A DNA stretch of 64,000 nt, taken from assembly GCA_030847615.1 (NCBI GenBank), contig JAUMIR010000001.1, forward strand, positions 180,253,001 to 180,317,000, read 5' to 3'. Shown here piece by piece: positions 46,601 through 58,600 of the stretch (its first letter is position 1; each line of letters starts with the position of its first letter). The DNA comes from Gambelia wislizenii (taxonomy: Eukaryota; Chordata; Lepidosauria; Squamata; Crotaphytidae). Position numbers and translations under genes: made by a program. The notes beneath the pieces are model-generated. The model was not told the DNA's origin and ran no database searches. It was given only the letters and a program-made list of their open reading frames with translations.

Positions 46601-47825
46601 GAAATGCCACTAATTGAAACAGATGGAGATTGGGAGAAAAGGAAAAACCTCAAGAAATAGGTTTCTTAAACTAGATGAAGTCAGTGTAGCTTAAAAGCCA
46701 ATTACAGTTGACATCGTAGGCAGAAAGACTGTGCCTTCACAACTGGAGCTCTCTTCTTGGTGACATCTCTCCCATAGGAGCCCTGCTATTCAAGAGAAAA
46801 TATTCTCTTCAGAGGCCTACTGACTCTGAGAAACCTTCTAACCTACAGAACGTGCATATGAGCAGGGAGTAGGATTACTCCAGGTTAATGTACATCAGGA
46901 ACTTTTATCCCATTATAGAATCCAAAGTGGTTTACAAAATAAGCTGAAACAAAATAGCTGAAACAATATACTGTATAATACAACAGTTTTAAAAACATTA
47001 AAAAATCCATCCAGTTAAAGCATTAATTTAAAACAATTAAAAACATATTCAACGCATGTGAACATATTAAACAAAATGAAGCATGACCATTGAATATCCT
47101 TCTGCCCCAACATGAAGGCCTGTCAAAATAAGACAGTTCTTTGCCTGCTGGTGATAAGAGAGTACAAAGGTGCCAGCCATAGTTCAGGGTTATGACACAG
47201 TAAGGGAATATGTAAAAGGAGTCCTAAAGCTATTAGCAATAAAGGGTAGATAAGACTGAGTTAGATGAACCAAAGATCTGGTACAGTAAACAGCAGGTTC
47301 TTATGTTCCTACATCCAAACAGTGTGACATAATACATGTTCTGGAGAATAGGCTCCTCAACATGTGGATAGATGCTATTCTAATAAAGCAGATGTATTTG
47401 CAGGACCTACACAGTGATGTCTATGCATGATTTTGAGTCTACTTATGCATGCTTGATTGTATTAGTGACTACAGTTTATGCCACATCCAATTAAAGTCAA
47501 TAACAAAACTCTAGTTAATTTTTATGTATATGAATCAAAATAACATGCTCTGTAGTTCCAAGATGGTAAATTAAGCATCTAAAATTTTAACAGCAAATTA
47601 CACTGCTAATAATTAAGTAGCTGTAATATCTCCGCAGGTGTAAAATCAAGTGATATTATTTACAAAATTCTTATATAAAACAAAATGTAACATTTATCTA
47701 ATAAGCACATATTTATTTCCTAGAGAAGCAGCTCCCAGTACCTTAAGTGCAATGGATTTATTCTAAGTGAAAGGAGAAAAGGAGGCGGGAAAAGGGATGC
47801 ATATGTATATTTATTACACACACAA
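43690..47825. other. No gene recognised
   Basis: About 4 kb of intron. AACTTTTATCCCATTATAGA with TGGTTTACAAAATAA near 46905-46945 looks like an old L2-type 3' end on the minus strand. No supported gene. Confidence 0.4.
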
Positions 47826-47842
47826 GTATAAGTCAGTGAAAT

Positions 47843-48065
47843 CACACACAAACAAAGGAGGAAGGGTCACATGGAGGAATATTCCTAAAAATTTCTTTAA
47901 AGTTTATTTGAAAGAAGTGAAGAATATATAGATAACAGAAGGTTCTCTCTGTGTAAGTTTTTTCTTTTTCTTTTTTTTGATTATGTAAAAAAAATGTTAC
48001 AAAGATTGTGATTTGTTTATAAAATTGATGGAAAACAGATGTAACTAATAAAAAAATATAGAAAA
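47843..48065 (+). mobile_element. L1-like 3' end insertion, 223 bp, just upstream of the exon
   Basis: An exact 15-bp duplication, ATAAGTCAGTGAAAT, lies at 47828-47842 and 48066-48080. The insert is AT-rich and ends with an A-rich tail (AATAAAAAAATATAGAAAA), so the 3' end is next to the exon. The duplication length and A-rich tail fit target-primed insertion of a 5'-truncated L1. The family call is weaker than the insertion call. Confidence 0.75.
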
Positions 48066-48117
48066 ATAAGTCAGTGAAATTATATTTGTTTTTATTACAT
48101 ACATTTTGCCACAATAA

Positions 48118-48373
<256 letters not shown>

Positions 48374-48699
48374 TGATACAGTGAAATAATGATGTGGAAG
48401 TAATGCTACCTTGTCAGGACAGGCAAACAATTGTTCAAAATGGTTTCAAGTCTGTTGATGTACACTGAAGTGATTTAGCACTGTTGTATTTGTTTCATAT
48501 ATTGGTCCCATAGCTATGAGAGGATGTGTTCTCATACAGCTCCACTCCAAATTAAGGTGAGAAAACCTTAACTTTATGGAGTCACCAGGCAATTGGAGGC
48601 ACACTCAGTATAACAATGGTGCTATTTTGTTAATTTAAATGGCTTTAATTGTATAGATTCTTTAATTTAAAGGGCTTGATTTCTAATTTATTTTAAATG

Positions 48700-48809
48700 G
48701 GTATGGATTAATTGCATTTTAACATTAACTTTTTTATGATTTTATTTATTCTTTTGTAAATGCTTTTAACTCTATTTGCTTTAAAATTTGTAAGCCTCCT
48801 TGAGTCTTA
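48700..48809 (+). mobile_element. L2-type 3' UTR remnant
   Basis: TTTGTAAGCCTCCTTGAGTC at 48788-48806 follows an AT-rich stretch, matching the 3' terminus at 42760-42785. It is cut by the next element right after CTTA. Confidence 0.6.
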
Positions 48810-49480
48810 GGACATTATCAGACCAGCATCATAAAATGCTGTAATAACGCGAGTAAGGAAGGTGGAAACATTGTGGCATCATAACTGAAATTATCAGACA
48901 ACCACCACTTGAGTTTTAAGAATGGGATTAAAGGTCCCGTGACAGTAACACTTGTCTTCGCATTACCTTTCATTGACACTATATTAACACTTTTAATTTG
49001 CCTGTGCGTGCTCCTTTAAGAGAAATGTCCACTTACTTCTGTGTTAGCCGGGATGCAAAATCGCAGAGGTTCTCGTGAGAAGGCATGAGTCTGCATAAAA
49101 ACACCAAAAACACTTAAAAAAACCAAATTAAATGCACAGATAAGCCCTGAAACATACATAAGAACTTGCCAGCGATACAGGATAGTTTATAAAATGAGTA
49201 TCCTGTCAATCATTTTCATGTTATCACCTGGAAGTTTTCTCAGTGGCAACGGGAATGGGGAAAAGAGGACCGCCAATACATGTTGTATTCTCATGATTAC
49301 AGCAGAACTTTTTCAGTCGCTCCCTAGCGTCCACCCAGCCTGTCAGCTGTCCAATCAAAACAAAATGCCTCATTTATATCATCCAATCAAAACAGAGATC
49401 TTAGATGTGACATCACTCCAGGTCCTGTTGGAGTCTTTGGCTACCTGCCATACTGAGTGCATCAGCCAGTGTACCTGCTA
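48810..49480. mobile_element. PIF/Harbinger-like MITE, copy B
   Basis: It starts GGACATTATCAGACC directly after TTA (48807-48809). The core (CACTTACTTCTGTG, GGTTCTCGTGAGAAGGCATG, AAAAACACCAAAAAC) matches copies A and C. I could not find the right terminus, so the end given is approximate. A second TTATCAGAC occurs at 48891. Confidence 0.6.
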
Positions 49481-49489
49481 GACTGGTTT

Positions 49490-50253
49490 ATTAGGGTTCA
49501 AATCTGCTCCTCTCAATCTTGAAGAAATACAGCATCCTGATCTCACATTTCAGTAGGTGTTCCTCCCAGCATAAGTCTGTGGGGTTTTTTTGTTGTTTTT
49601 GTTGTTGTTGTTATTGTTCTCGGTAGTGTACACACACACACACATATTCTAATACAATAGATTTCTCCATTATATACTCTCTATGTTATACTCTATATGT
49701 ATGTTTCTAACCCTCATAGTTGGCAATCAAAATAATAACAGCCTATAGCAATAGTGCAGTGTTAAAAAGTGCAGTAGAAGTGAGTAGATAGTAACTTGTG
49801 CTTAAAATTTAAGTTTAGTTGACTTCAACAGGCAATAACATTAATTCGACTTTAAAATGCTTAATCTTTGCTGGATCACATTGCTTTTATCGTTCCTCTA
49901 TAATATTTTCTTCTGCTTTCTTACTGAAACAGTGAAAGCTGCAAAAATTGTACTGTGTTATTAGAATTCCCCATTTTGCTAATTTTGCTGATTCTTACAG
50001 ATCAGGATAATTTTGATGATTCTTGGGAATAGCTAATTTTGCAATTATTTTGCGTAATACTTGAAACATATTATTAGTTTCTCTTGTTAAGTAATTATAA
50101 ATATGCTTACTAAACAAAGCAGAATTTCCAAGAAGGAAAAGTGATACTAGTTGCCAAGACTGAGAATAATCATTTCAGGGTTCTTAACTATTTGTGGTCT
50201 TGAGTGTGGGTGATTTCCAATAACCCATTGCTGAAGTACCTCCAAATTCAATA
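49490..50253. other. No feature recognised
   Basis: AT-rich intron with short (TTG)n and (CA)n runs at 49590-49645. Confidence 0.5.
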
Positions 50254-50484
50254 CAGTTGTCCTGTCACATTCGCTGGGGTTTGGTTCCAGGAGCCCCCGT
50301 GAATTCCCAATTCCGTGAATACTCAAGCCCCATTATATGCAATGGCATAGCAAAATGGTGTCCCTTATATAAGATGGCAAAAATCAAAGTTTGCTTTTTG
50401 AATAATTATTTTTTTAAGAATATTTTCAAGCCATGAATGCTTATGTTCGTGAATGCCAAATCCATGAATATGGAGGGACAACTT
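50254..50484. mobile_element. Tigger-like MITE, 231 bp
   Basis: TIRs CAGTTGTCCTGTCACATTCG and ATGGAGGGACAACTT are flanked by TA. The core (AATGGTGTCCCTTATATAAG, GTTTGCTTTTTGAAT) matches 8358-8585. Confidence 0.85.
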
Positions 50485-50786
50485 TATATGTAGTATACAA
50501 TACGGATGTGCTACTCCCTAATAGAGGACCACATGTCCCCTTTGCTACACAATATCTTGTTCTGGGGATTTGCATGCTATAAATGAGTCTGTTTTTCAGG
50601 GAATTTATCAAGGATTTTTTAGATTTTAGTCAAACTCATTCTTTGCCCAAGAGAAGTATATACAAAAGAAAACTGGTTCTAAGGGTCCTAGCAAACCTAC
50701 ATCTCTTTGGTTTCCTTTTCAAATAATTCCATCTTGTCTTGCCTATTCCTAGATTTGCTTCAGCTTTCTCTTGACCACTCTTCCCC

Positions 50787-50789
<3 letters not shown>

Positions 50790-50823
<34 letters not shown>

Positions 50824-50848
50824 TTTTCTTTTCTTTTCTTTTCTCTTC
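50790..50848. repeat. (TTTC)n/(TTTTC)n microsatellite
   Basis: About eight TTTC units pass into TTTTC units. Confidence 0.95.
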
Positions 50849-50997
50849 TTTTTAGTTTTAAGGTCCCCTGTTCTGTTGCAGTGTTGGTAGAGTTTGGATA
50901 CAGCTAGCCTCATGAGTGGAGGGCAATCAGATGAATCTTTCCTATGGAGCTGGTACTTTATATTGTGCCAGCTATTTCCTTTTCATCCCATGAGTTT

Positions 50998-51578
50998 CAT
51001 TGTGTGCAAGCGTGGGGGTTAGGTTCCACAGACCCCCGCGAATGTGAAAAAACCGCGAATAATGATTGCCCCCCCTCCCCCACCAAAGTGACCACGGGGC
51101 CTCCGGAGACCCTGTGGATGCCTCCCCGGCCCACCCCCCTCCCACCCAGGGCATTCTTGGGGCCTCCGCAGCCCTCCCCACTCCCCCCAAGGCCTTCACG
51201 GGGCCTCACAAGGCTCCATGGAGGCCTCTGCGGCCCTCCCCACTCACCCCCAAGACTTTCACGGGGCCGCGCAAGATTCTGTGGAGGCCTCCACGGCCCT
51301 ACACCCTCCCTTCCAGGGCCTTCATGGGGCCTCCAGAGGGTCTCCAAAGGTCCCGTGGAGGCCTCCCCGGCCCTCCCCCCTCCCCCAGTGCCTTCACGGG
51401 GCCTCTGGAGGGTCTCCGAAGGCCCCATGGATGCCTCCCCAGCCCTCCCTGCTCCCTCCCAGGGCCTTCACGGGGCCTCCGGAGGCCCCGTGTCGCAGTT
51501 TTGAGAGGGTGGGGGGCCCTCCCAAAACAGTGACTAATCAAAACCGTGAATGCCGAGTTCATGAATGTGGAGGGGCAA

Positions 51579-51581
<3 letters not shown>
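50998..51581. mobile_element. Tigger-like MITE with minisatellite core
   Basis: The right TIR GAATGTGGAGGGGCAACTG is clear, with TA after it. The left end is degraded (GTGGGGGTTAGGTTCC near 51014). Between them (about 51070-51500) lie about six units of 60-75 bp containing TTCACGGGGCC and GGAGGCCTCC-like motifs. Several units can fold (CACGGGGCCTCC / GGAGGCCCCGTG). Open frames of 134-186 codons in both strands are products of the repeat. Confidence 0.8.

Positions 51582-51616
<35 letters not shown>
51582..51616. repeat. (TA)n microsatellite
   Basis: About seventeen TA units directly abut the TA target of the MITE at its left. Confidence 0.95.
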
Positions 51617-51619
<3 letters not shown>

Positions 51620-51926
51620 TGAATGAGAGACTTTTCTGGCAGGATAGGTGTGTTAAGATTGTTGCAGCAAAACCAGCAAAGAGTCTGGCAGCATTTTAAA
51701 GGATAGCAAGTTTAGACATAATTTTTTGTGAATGACAACCCATTTCACCAGATAGATGTAGACTAAAAGGTACTACATGACTCTGGGATTTTTGTGATTT
51801 TTCTTGAAAAGGTTGAACTGGAAAAAAATAGAATTCCTTCTTATGCCTCAGTGCATTGGGATCTAGTATGTCATGTTTATTTGAGTTCAAAATGTAGGTC
51901 ATAGTGGGGTTTTTTTTAATATTTTT

Positions 51927-52697
51927 GACCAGTTAGTACTTGGATGGGAGACCACCAATGAATACCAGGTGCTATAGGCTATATTTCAGAGGAAGGAACT
52001 GGCAAAACCACCTCTGAGTATTCCTTTCTTAAGAAAATCCCATGAAATTCTTGGGGTTGCCATTAAGGAGATTATCAGACAGAAACGAAAAAAGCATTCC
52101 TGTCCCACAATCTCCATTCCCACCCCTGTCCTGTCCCTAACCCACCACAATCACCCTCCCCACCACATTTATCTCCTCTGCTGTCATTCTGGCAGCCCAG
52201 GAGTGAACAAAGTTCTAATGGAGCTCACTTTACTTCCTGGATCAAAATCCTGTGGATTCTCATGAGAAGACAAGAGTGCAGGAAATTCAAAAATAAAAAT
52301 ATCCCAAAAAAAGTGACAGCAAACACAAAAAAACACTTTAAAATGTTAAAGTAACCTGGGGAGGGTCATAACAAGTGTGTCACTTACCTGGATGTCCCGA
52401 CCTCACCCAGAAGTGTTCTGGCAGGGACCTCCCATTGATGCTGGGACTTCACCAGCAAAACAGGGCACCTTGTCATGGATTTCCAGTGACAGAAATGGAA
52501 CAGGGGGATCTAATGATAGCTTCTCCCATCAATAAAAAGCAGCACTGGCAGAACGGGTGCATAACAATGGGGGACAACATCATCTGATAAGGGAGCCCTT
52601 TTGTGATCTTCTGGCATCCTGTAACACCACTTTAAATGCGTCTGATAATCTCCTAAATCAATAGGCGACTTAAGGCACATACACAGACAAACAGACA
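51927..52697 (+). mobile_element. 5S rRNA-headed SINE, split by a MITE
   Basis: GTTAGTACTTGGATGGGAGA at 51931-51950 followed by an AATACCAGGTGCTATAGGC-like stretch is the 3' half of 5S rRNA, including its internal promoter region. The SINE body (AAGGAACTGGCAAAACCACC) follows, then GGGGTTGCCATAA. After the insert, ATCAATAGGCGACTTAAGGC and ACATACACAGAC form the tail, again of BovB type. The 5' half of the 5S head is missing. Not a functional 5S gene. Confidence 0.88.
52067..52653. mobile_element. PIF/Harbinger-like MITE, copy C, 587 bp, complete
   Basis: TIRs GGAGATTATCAGAC and GTCTGATAATCTCC are perfect over 14 bp. TAA flanks both ends (52064-52066, 52654-52656). The core (TTACTTCCTGGATC, TTCTCATGAGAAGACAAGAG) matches copies A and B. 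Non-coding. Confidence 0.88.
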
Positions 52698-52967
52698 AGT
52701 CTCAAACGTGGAGGCAGTTCCAATAGCTAATTATAATAGCTTGGAACTATATTGAATGGAGCCTTTAATGTGGCTTGAATGTTACAGTCACATGAAAACC
52801 TCTATGTCTGATTTTGCATACGTGAAATTTTACATGCTCGTGAGGCAGGCTTATTTGGTTTCTCTTTTCTCTTTGTTTGCTGTTCGTGCATGCTCAGTAA
52901 AGGATTATGGACAGAGGTACTATTTACCTTGCCTGTTGTAGGCAGACATACACAGCTACAGTAGACT

Positions 52968-53191
52968 CAGGGGCATCCACACTAGAGAAATAATCCAGGT
53001 TGAAACTGGATTATTTGCATGGCTCCTTCCTATGGAATCCTGGTATTTGTAGTTTGGTGAGGCACCAGCACTCTTTGTCAGAGAAGGCTAAAGACCTTGT
53101 AAAATGACAAATCCCAGGATTTCATAGGAAGGAGCTATGCAAATAATCCCGTTTCAAACTAGATTATTTGTGTTGTGTGGATTCCCCCTAG
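52968..53191. mobile_element. hAT-like foldback MITE, copy 2
   Basis: It starts CAGGGGCATCCACACTAG and ends GTGTGGATTCCCCCTAG. The interior folds back over nearly its whole length (CCTTCCTATGGAATCCTGG pairs with CCAGGATTTCATAGGAAGG). The CAGGGG terminus is typical of hAT elements. No clear 8-bp duplication. Confidence 0.75.
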
Positions 53192-53504
53192 TTAGAGCAG
53201 AATGCCATTCTTTCCCGGTCCAAGCTTTGTTGCATTATTTACTGCAGATATGCTGCTTCAACCTGATGCTGAAAGTCTGTTTCTCCAGTTCTCCTTCACC
53301 ACTGTCCAAGTGCCAATGGTACTAAAAACTTGTAACTAGACAGAGGACAAGGAGCACAAAGGGGACTGAGAGCAATAAAAGACTTCGTAAAAAGGAGCTT
53401 TTTGTCAGAGGCTTTGTTAACTAGGGTATTCTTGTTGCATAACACTTACCTTAAGACAAGTGTAAGGAAAGTGTGCCCTATAGACTTGTGAGACCCAAGG
53501 ACTT

Positions 53505-53700
53505 CATAGCATCTTCGTTCCCACAAATGTTTTCTTGGCAAGGTTTTTTGAAAAGGGGGTTGCCTTTGCCTACCTCTGTGGCTGAGAGAGTGTGACTTGC
53601 CTGAGATCACCCAGTGGGTTTCCATGACTGAGCAGGAATTCAAACCCTGGTCTCCAGAGTTGTAGTCCAATGCACAAATCACTACACCACACTAGTTCTC
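53505..53700 (-). mobile_element. Sauria-type tRNA SINE, minus strand
   Basis: On the minus strand: GAGAACTAGTGTGGTGTAGTG head, GGTTTGAATTCC box B, ACCCACTGGGTGATCTCAGG body and CTTGCCAAGAAAAC. The usual tail is lost beyond about 53510. Confidence 0.85.
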
Positions 53701-53884
53701 AGTAGGATTTACTCTCAGGTAAATTTCTATGGGACTGTGGCATTAAATAATGCATTCATTTCTTACAGTTGAAATAGCTAAACAGTATCCACATGTCTCT
53801 CCTTGCTTTGTGGTGCAGTGCAGTATAAACTTCAGCAAGGGTTTCATAGCCACTTTTGGTAAAAACAAAATCCCAAAACCTAAA

Positions 53885-54675
53885 TCACGGAAGAACAGAG
53901 TTGGAAGAAACCACAAGTCCAACCCCCTGCCATTCAGGAATATAAAATCAATGCATACCCTGACAGATGGCCATCCAGCCTCTCTTAAAAACCCTCCAAA
54001 GGAGGAGACTCCACCACTCTCCGAGGCAGTGCATTCCACTGTGGGACAGCTCTTACTGTCAGGAAGATCTTCCTAATGTTTAGGTGGAATCTTTTTTTCT
54101 GTAGCTTGAGTTTATTGCTCCACTTTCTAGTCCCTGTAGTAGCAGAAAGAAATCTTGCTCCTTCTTCAATATAACATCCTTTCAAGAATTTAAACATGGC
54201 TATCATGTCACGTCTTAACCTTCTCTTCTCCAGGCTAAACATACCAAGCTCCCTAAGCCTCTCCTCATAGGGCATAGCTTCCAGACAAAGGTCACCGTTT
54301 TGGTCACTCTCCTCTGGACACATTTCTAGATTGTCAATATTCTTCTTGAATTGTGGTGCTCAGAACTGGACACAGTATTCCAGGTGAAGTGTGACCAAAC
54401 AGAATAAGGTGGTACTATGACATCACTTGATCCAGACATTGTATTCCTATTGATACAGCCCAGAATCACATTGGCTTTTTTTAGCTGCCACATCGCACAA
54501 TGTTTCCTACATTTCTCCCTGTTGAAATTCATTTTATTAGTTTTGGTCCAGCTTTCTAATCAGTTAAGGTCATTTTGAATCCTTATCCTGTCCTCTGGGG
54601 TATTTGCTACCCCTCCTAATTTGGTGTTATCTGCAAATTTGATAGGCATTATCCAAATCATTGATAATAGATGTT
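53885..54675 (-). mobile_element. CR1 LINE 3' fragment, minus strand
   Basis: From the right, the minus strand encodes KFADNTKLGGVAN (the second catalytic Asp of FADD is changed to Asn), NDLN, LKKANVILGCINRNT, MPYEERLRELGMFSLEKRRL and PQWNALPRRVVESPPLEGF, then the CR1 3' UTR near 53885-53960. Frames are broken several times. It is older than the copy at 18858. Confidence 0.92.
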
Positions 54676-54689
54676 GATTGAGCAACTTA

Positions 54690-57600
54690 TTCTATCAAGT
54701 CCCTATACTCATCTATTCCAGTGAAGAACAAGATATGCTATCTCAGCAGTTTCTGGTGGAATTCCATATTAGCCATGACAAATATTATTAAGTTGAAGCC
54801 TGCTGCACCTTAAGCAAAAGCCACAGCAAAGCTAGGATTCCTTCCCCATTTGAGCTAAAGTCCAACAATGTCTGGAGGGACACATGTTTCCCACCCCGGT
54901 GTAGGGTAAGCAGGTTTCCACCATTAGGTTTCCTCTCATTCTTTCAGTTTCTGCTGTCTCCATTTCCCCTTTCCTTTATTTTCATAATTTTTCTTGACTC
55001 TCAGCCAACTTTCCTGCCTACTCAAGCACTCTTCTCTATTGCTCTTCCAGCAAAAAGCATACATTCTTTTGGCCTTAGGTCATACTATTTCCTTCCCCAT
55101 TCTATTTCTTTTTTTTTTTAATCTGCCCCACCATTCAGCTTCAGTGGTTGATCCTGGGTTCAAATAATATGAGAGGAGGGGCAAAGCTTTTCCCTTTCTC
55201 CACACTATGCATAATTTTATATAACTCTATCATCCCCCCCCATCCCAACTGAAGCCCCAAGCATTATAACCTTTCCTTGAAGGGCAGTTACTTGAGTCCC
55301 TTAATATTTTGGGTTGCCCTTTTCAGCACATTACTGTTCATGAACACTGGCAATGCATTATAGCTTGCACTTTTATTTTTAATGTGTTATTTCTAAGCTC
55401 TGTCAAAATTGAGTCCTCCATCTAGACCTCATATGAAAGTTCCTCTGTGATGATCTCAGTGTGTTCATGCTAGAAAGCTTGTGATGCTCATGAGACATTT
55501 ACAGAGAGACCTTAACAGTTAGGTAAAGGCATTTAACATTAAATGAATGTAATTTAACCAACAAAAGACACAGAATACCAATTGTGACTTAAGCTTTTTT
55601 TCTTTACTAGTTTCCAGGGAGTTCTGAGGGAGAATGAAATCATTTTGGTTTTTTTTTTTTTAAAAAAAAAAAAAGAAGTACAAATAGTATCTTTCAATTA
55701 AAAGTAAGCTTTTTCATTATGAGAGGCTATGGTGTCACTGGGATATAATAGTACATGTCTTAACTAATCTGTAATCATCTTCTTTACCATTGCTACAGCT
55801 TCCTTTGGGTGTTTCCATACTTCTATGCTGACTCTAAAAATTGCCAGTTTGGCACAAACACACATAATTTAAGGATAGTGATAGGTCATTTTAAAGTGTC
55901 GGTGCAGAACATATAATTTCAATAAAAGGCTCATAAAGTATGAGCCACAAATATCTATGGGCAAAGATCTTTAGAAATGGCTGTGACTGTTCTAGTTTTC
56001 AGTTTTGCTGAGCTAAGGAACCAGATTATGGTGCCTGATTTATAAACTTTTTCCAAGATTTATAGAAAAAGATGTCTTCTAATAAAGAACCATTAGCTAC
56101 TTTGCAGATACTTTTAATAAGCCTTACTAAATAATGTATGCTCATGGTTCATTTGGAGCTGTCTAAAGCTGCAATTTTCTTTAATTGATAAGCCTTACAT
56201 AATGTGACTAGAAGTGACAATATGTCACTTGCTAGAGCTTTATAATATGTCAGTCAAGTTTTTAATTGCATTTTTTCTATTGCTAGTGATGAACAGTAGG
56301 GGAAAGCCTTCAAAGGAAGAGGGAAAAAGGAGGAAGGAACTCCTGGCACCTCTAATGACTGTCTCTGTATTCTGTAATATTTAAAATACAACATTGTTTC
56401 TATCAGTTACACATTGGCATACCAAGTAAAATGAATCTTAAATGATCTGTCAAATTGGGGCCATACAGTGTGAGTGCTAAGACTGCATGGAACAGTCATA
56501 ATCGCTTAAAATCTGCTTCTAAATTAAATGTAAAGGGCTTAGTTTAACTACTTTTTCTGTTTCATTTATTTATCTGTTAGCCCACAGACCACACAAAAAG
56601 CACAATAAAACACATTAGTGAATGTCATTTGGTTAAGAAAATTAACTTACGATACCTGAAAGAGAACTTACTTTAGTTTAAATGCAATGGTACAATGGCT
56701 TTGCAAAAGCTGCCATGAGTTTCTACGAACTGATGCATTAGAGCAGTCTAGAAATGTTGAGTCAGCTGCTCATGCAGAGGCAGAGTTGCCAAATTAACAT
56801 GTGTTGCATTGTGCCTTTTTTCTATAGTTATTTTCAAAAGGTATTTCTGTTCTTCCTCCTCAGCCTTGAAGGCTCCTAGAGTAGTTGATACACCAGTAAA
56901 AACATTTCAGCAACTACATGTCAAAGAAGACACACCATGAAAGGCAAAATATGATGGGAAATGAAAAGGTTATATGAACCCTCAGCTATAATCCATTTCC
57001 AATGACTGTAAGGTAGTTGGACCATTTTGGTCATGAACACCTGGAATGGCCATACCCAAAAGGGAGTAGTAGTCCCAACTTGTTAAGTTTCTCAGCTGGG
57101 CTGATGGAGTGGCCCAGTTCCCTTCTTTTAAAGCCTTATGGAATGGCGACTGAACAATAAAAATAACTGGAGGAGAAGCATGGCCTGATGGAGCTGACCT
57201 TTCAGTGGTGTAGATGGTGGCCCTACTTTCCTTTTCTGTTGCTGCAGCAGTTTTTACAACGCATGCTTTGTACACAGTTATTGAAAGTTCAGAGAAAGAG
57301 TGTTTGTAAACCGTGTACAATGTAGGACCAAATATATATATTGGATTGGATCCAAATTTAGGCATGTATGTCCAGACCTTGGGAAAAGTTACTTTTAATT
57401 GGGATGAGCATAACACTTTTGGTCTAGGCAAATCCTGGATCTAACCCATAAATTTCAGACATTTTTATTTCCTGTAATGGTATAAATGCATTATATATGT
57501 CCTGTTTTAGTAGCCCCAGATCTTTGTGTTGTACTTTTTACACTTATATAAAGAAAATGCAAACCAGACTATAGAACTACCAATAACACATTGTTTATAA

Positions 57601-58600
57601 ATACCCCTTGGACAATTAAAAAAATTAGCTACAGTTTTAAATTTTGAAAACATAAGCATGTGTCCTTATATCATTTTGATCTATACAGGATTCAATTTGT
57701 ATGCGCCAGATTTCATGCTTCTATCACAAAGTTCATAATTCTTCCTATTACAATGGCTTTAGAATGGCTTTTGTCATAGAGAGAATCCAGTCTCTGCCTT
57801 TAATTCGTACTGGGGGTTCCTAGTGAAAATGTGAAAAATGAAAATGATGGCAACTTGATAATAAGCTCTAAACTTTATACTGGAAAACAGGGGACTTACT
57901 ACAGGGACACAGTTTCCATACTTTTGGGTGCAGTCCCATGCACTTACCTTGGTGGAAAATCTCATGAAACTCAGTGTGACTTTTGGGTGTTATATGATGC
58001 TATCAGTCTAAAGGAAAGAAAACCTGGCCAACATTATTATAGAATCCTTCATTTACTGTTTACTGTCCTGGAGGTTCTGGCATTGTACTGATCTTAAGAA
58101 TGGCTGGGTCCATTTTTTGTTCCATGTGAGCTCAGAGTAGTGTTGGACACAGACAAATATATGCATAGATGCACACACATACAGGAAATACATTCAAATT
58201 AAGTTGAGTTTCTACTACTGCTCTGCTCTTTCTGTCATTTAAAACTTAGCTGCCTAGGGTCATCTGCTTCAAAGCGCCATATTTTAGGAATTTCCAAATC
58301 AAATTTGATAAACTGTCATATTGATGGGGAAATTAAGTTCATTTTGAACCCTTTAAAAAACTCAGTTCCATATGATAGATTGGGGGTGAGGGATATACAT
58401 AACTTGTTATTCTACTCTTAAGCAATATCTTCTAAGAGTCAGCCTAAGCAATCAGCTTAGCATACATGTAGAATAGGTGCTTCCTCAAGTCTGGAAAAAT
58501 CTCTGTCATGCCAAGAACTATAATGAAACATTTGGATTATATGCACACTCTCATGACCTGAGGCAAATACCTTATTGTATCAGACTACTAATATAATTGA
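54690..58600. other. No gene recognised; one unassigned 149-codon frame
   Basis: About 3.9 kb of AT-rich intron with a poly-T/poly-A junction at 55649-55674. The frame 57431-56982 (-) has no signature that I recognise. No splice-bounded exon. Confidence 0.45.

Noticed and set aside
50944..51533. 186-, 155-, 143- and 134-codon Pro/Gly-rich frames on both strands
   Set aside because: Created by the C-rich minisatellite; no start context, domain or splice support.
51927..51990. Possible 5S rRNA gene
   Set aside because: Only the 3' half of the 5S sequence is present and it is fused to a SINE body; a retroposon head, not a gene.
56982..57431. 149-codon minus-strand frame
   Set aside because: No motif that I recognise and no splice-bounded structure; could be an old repeat but I cannot support it.
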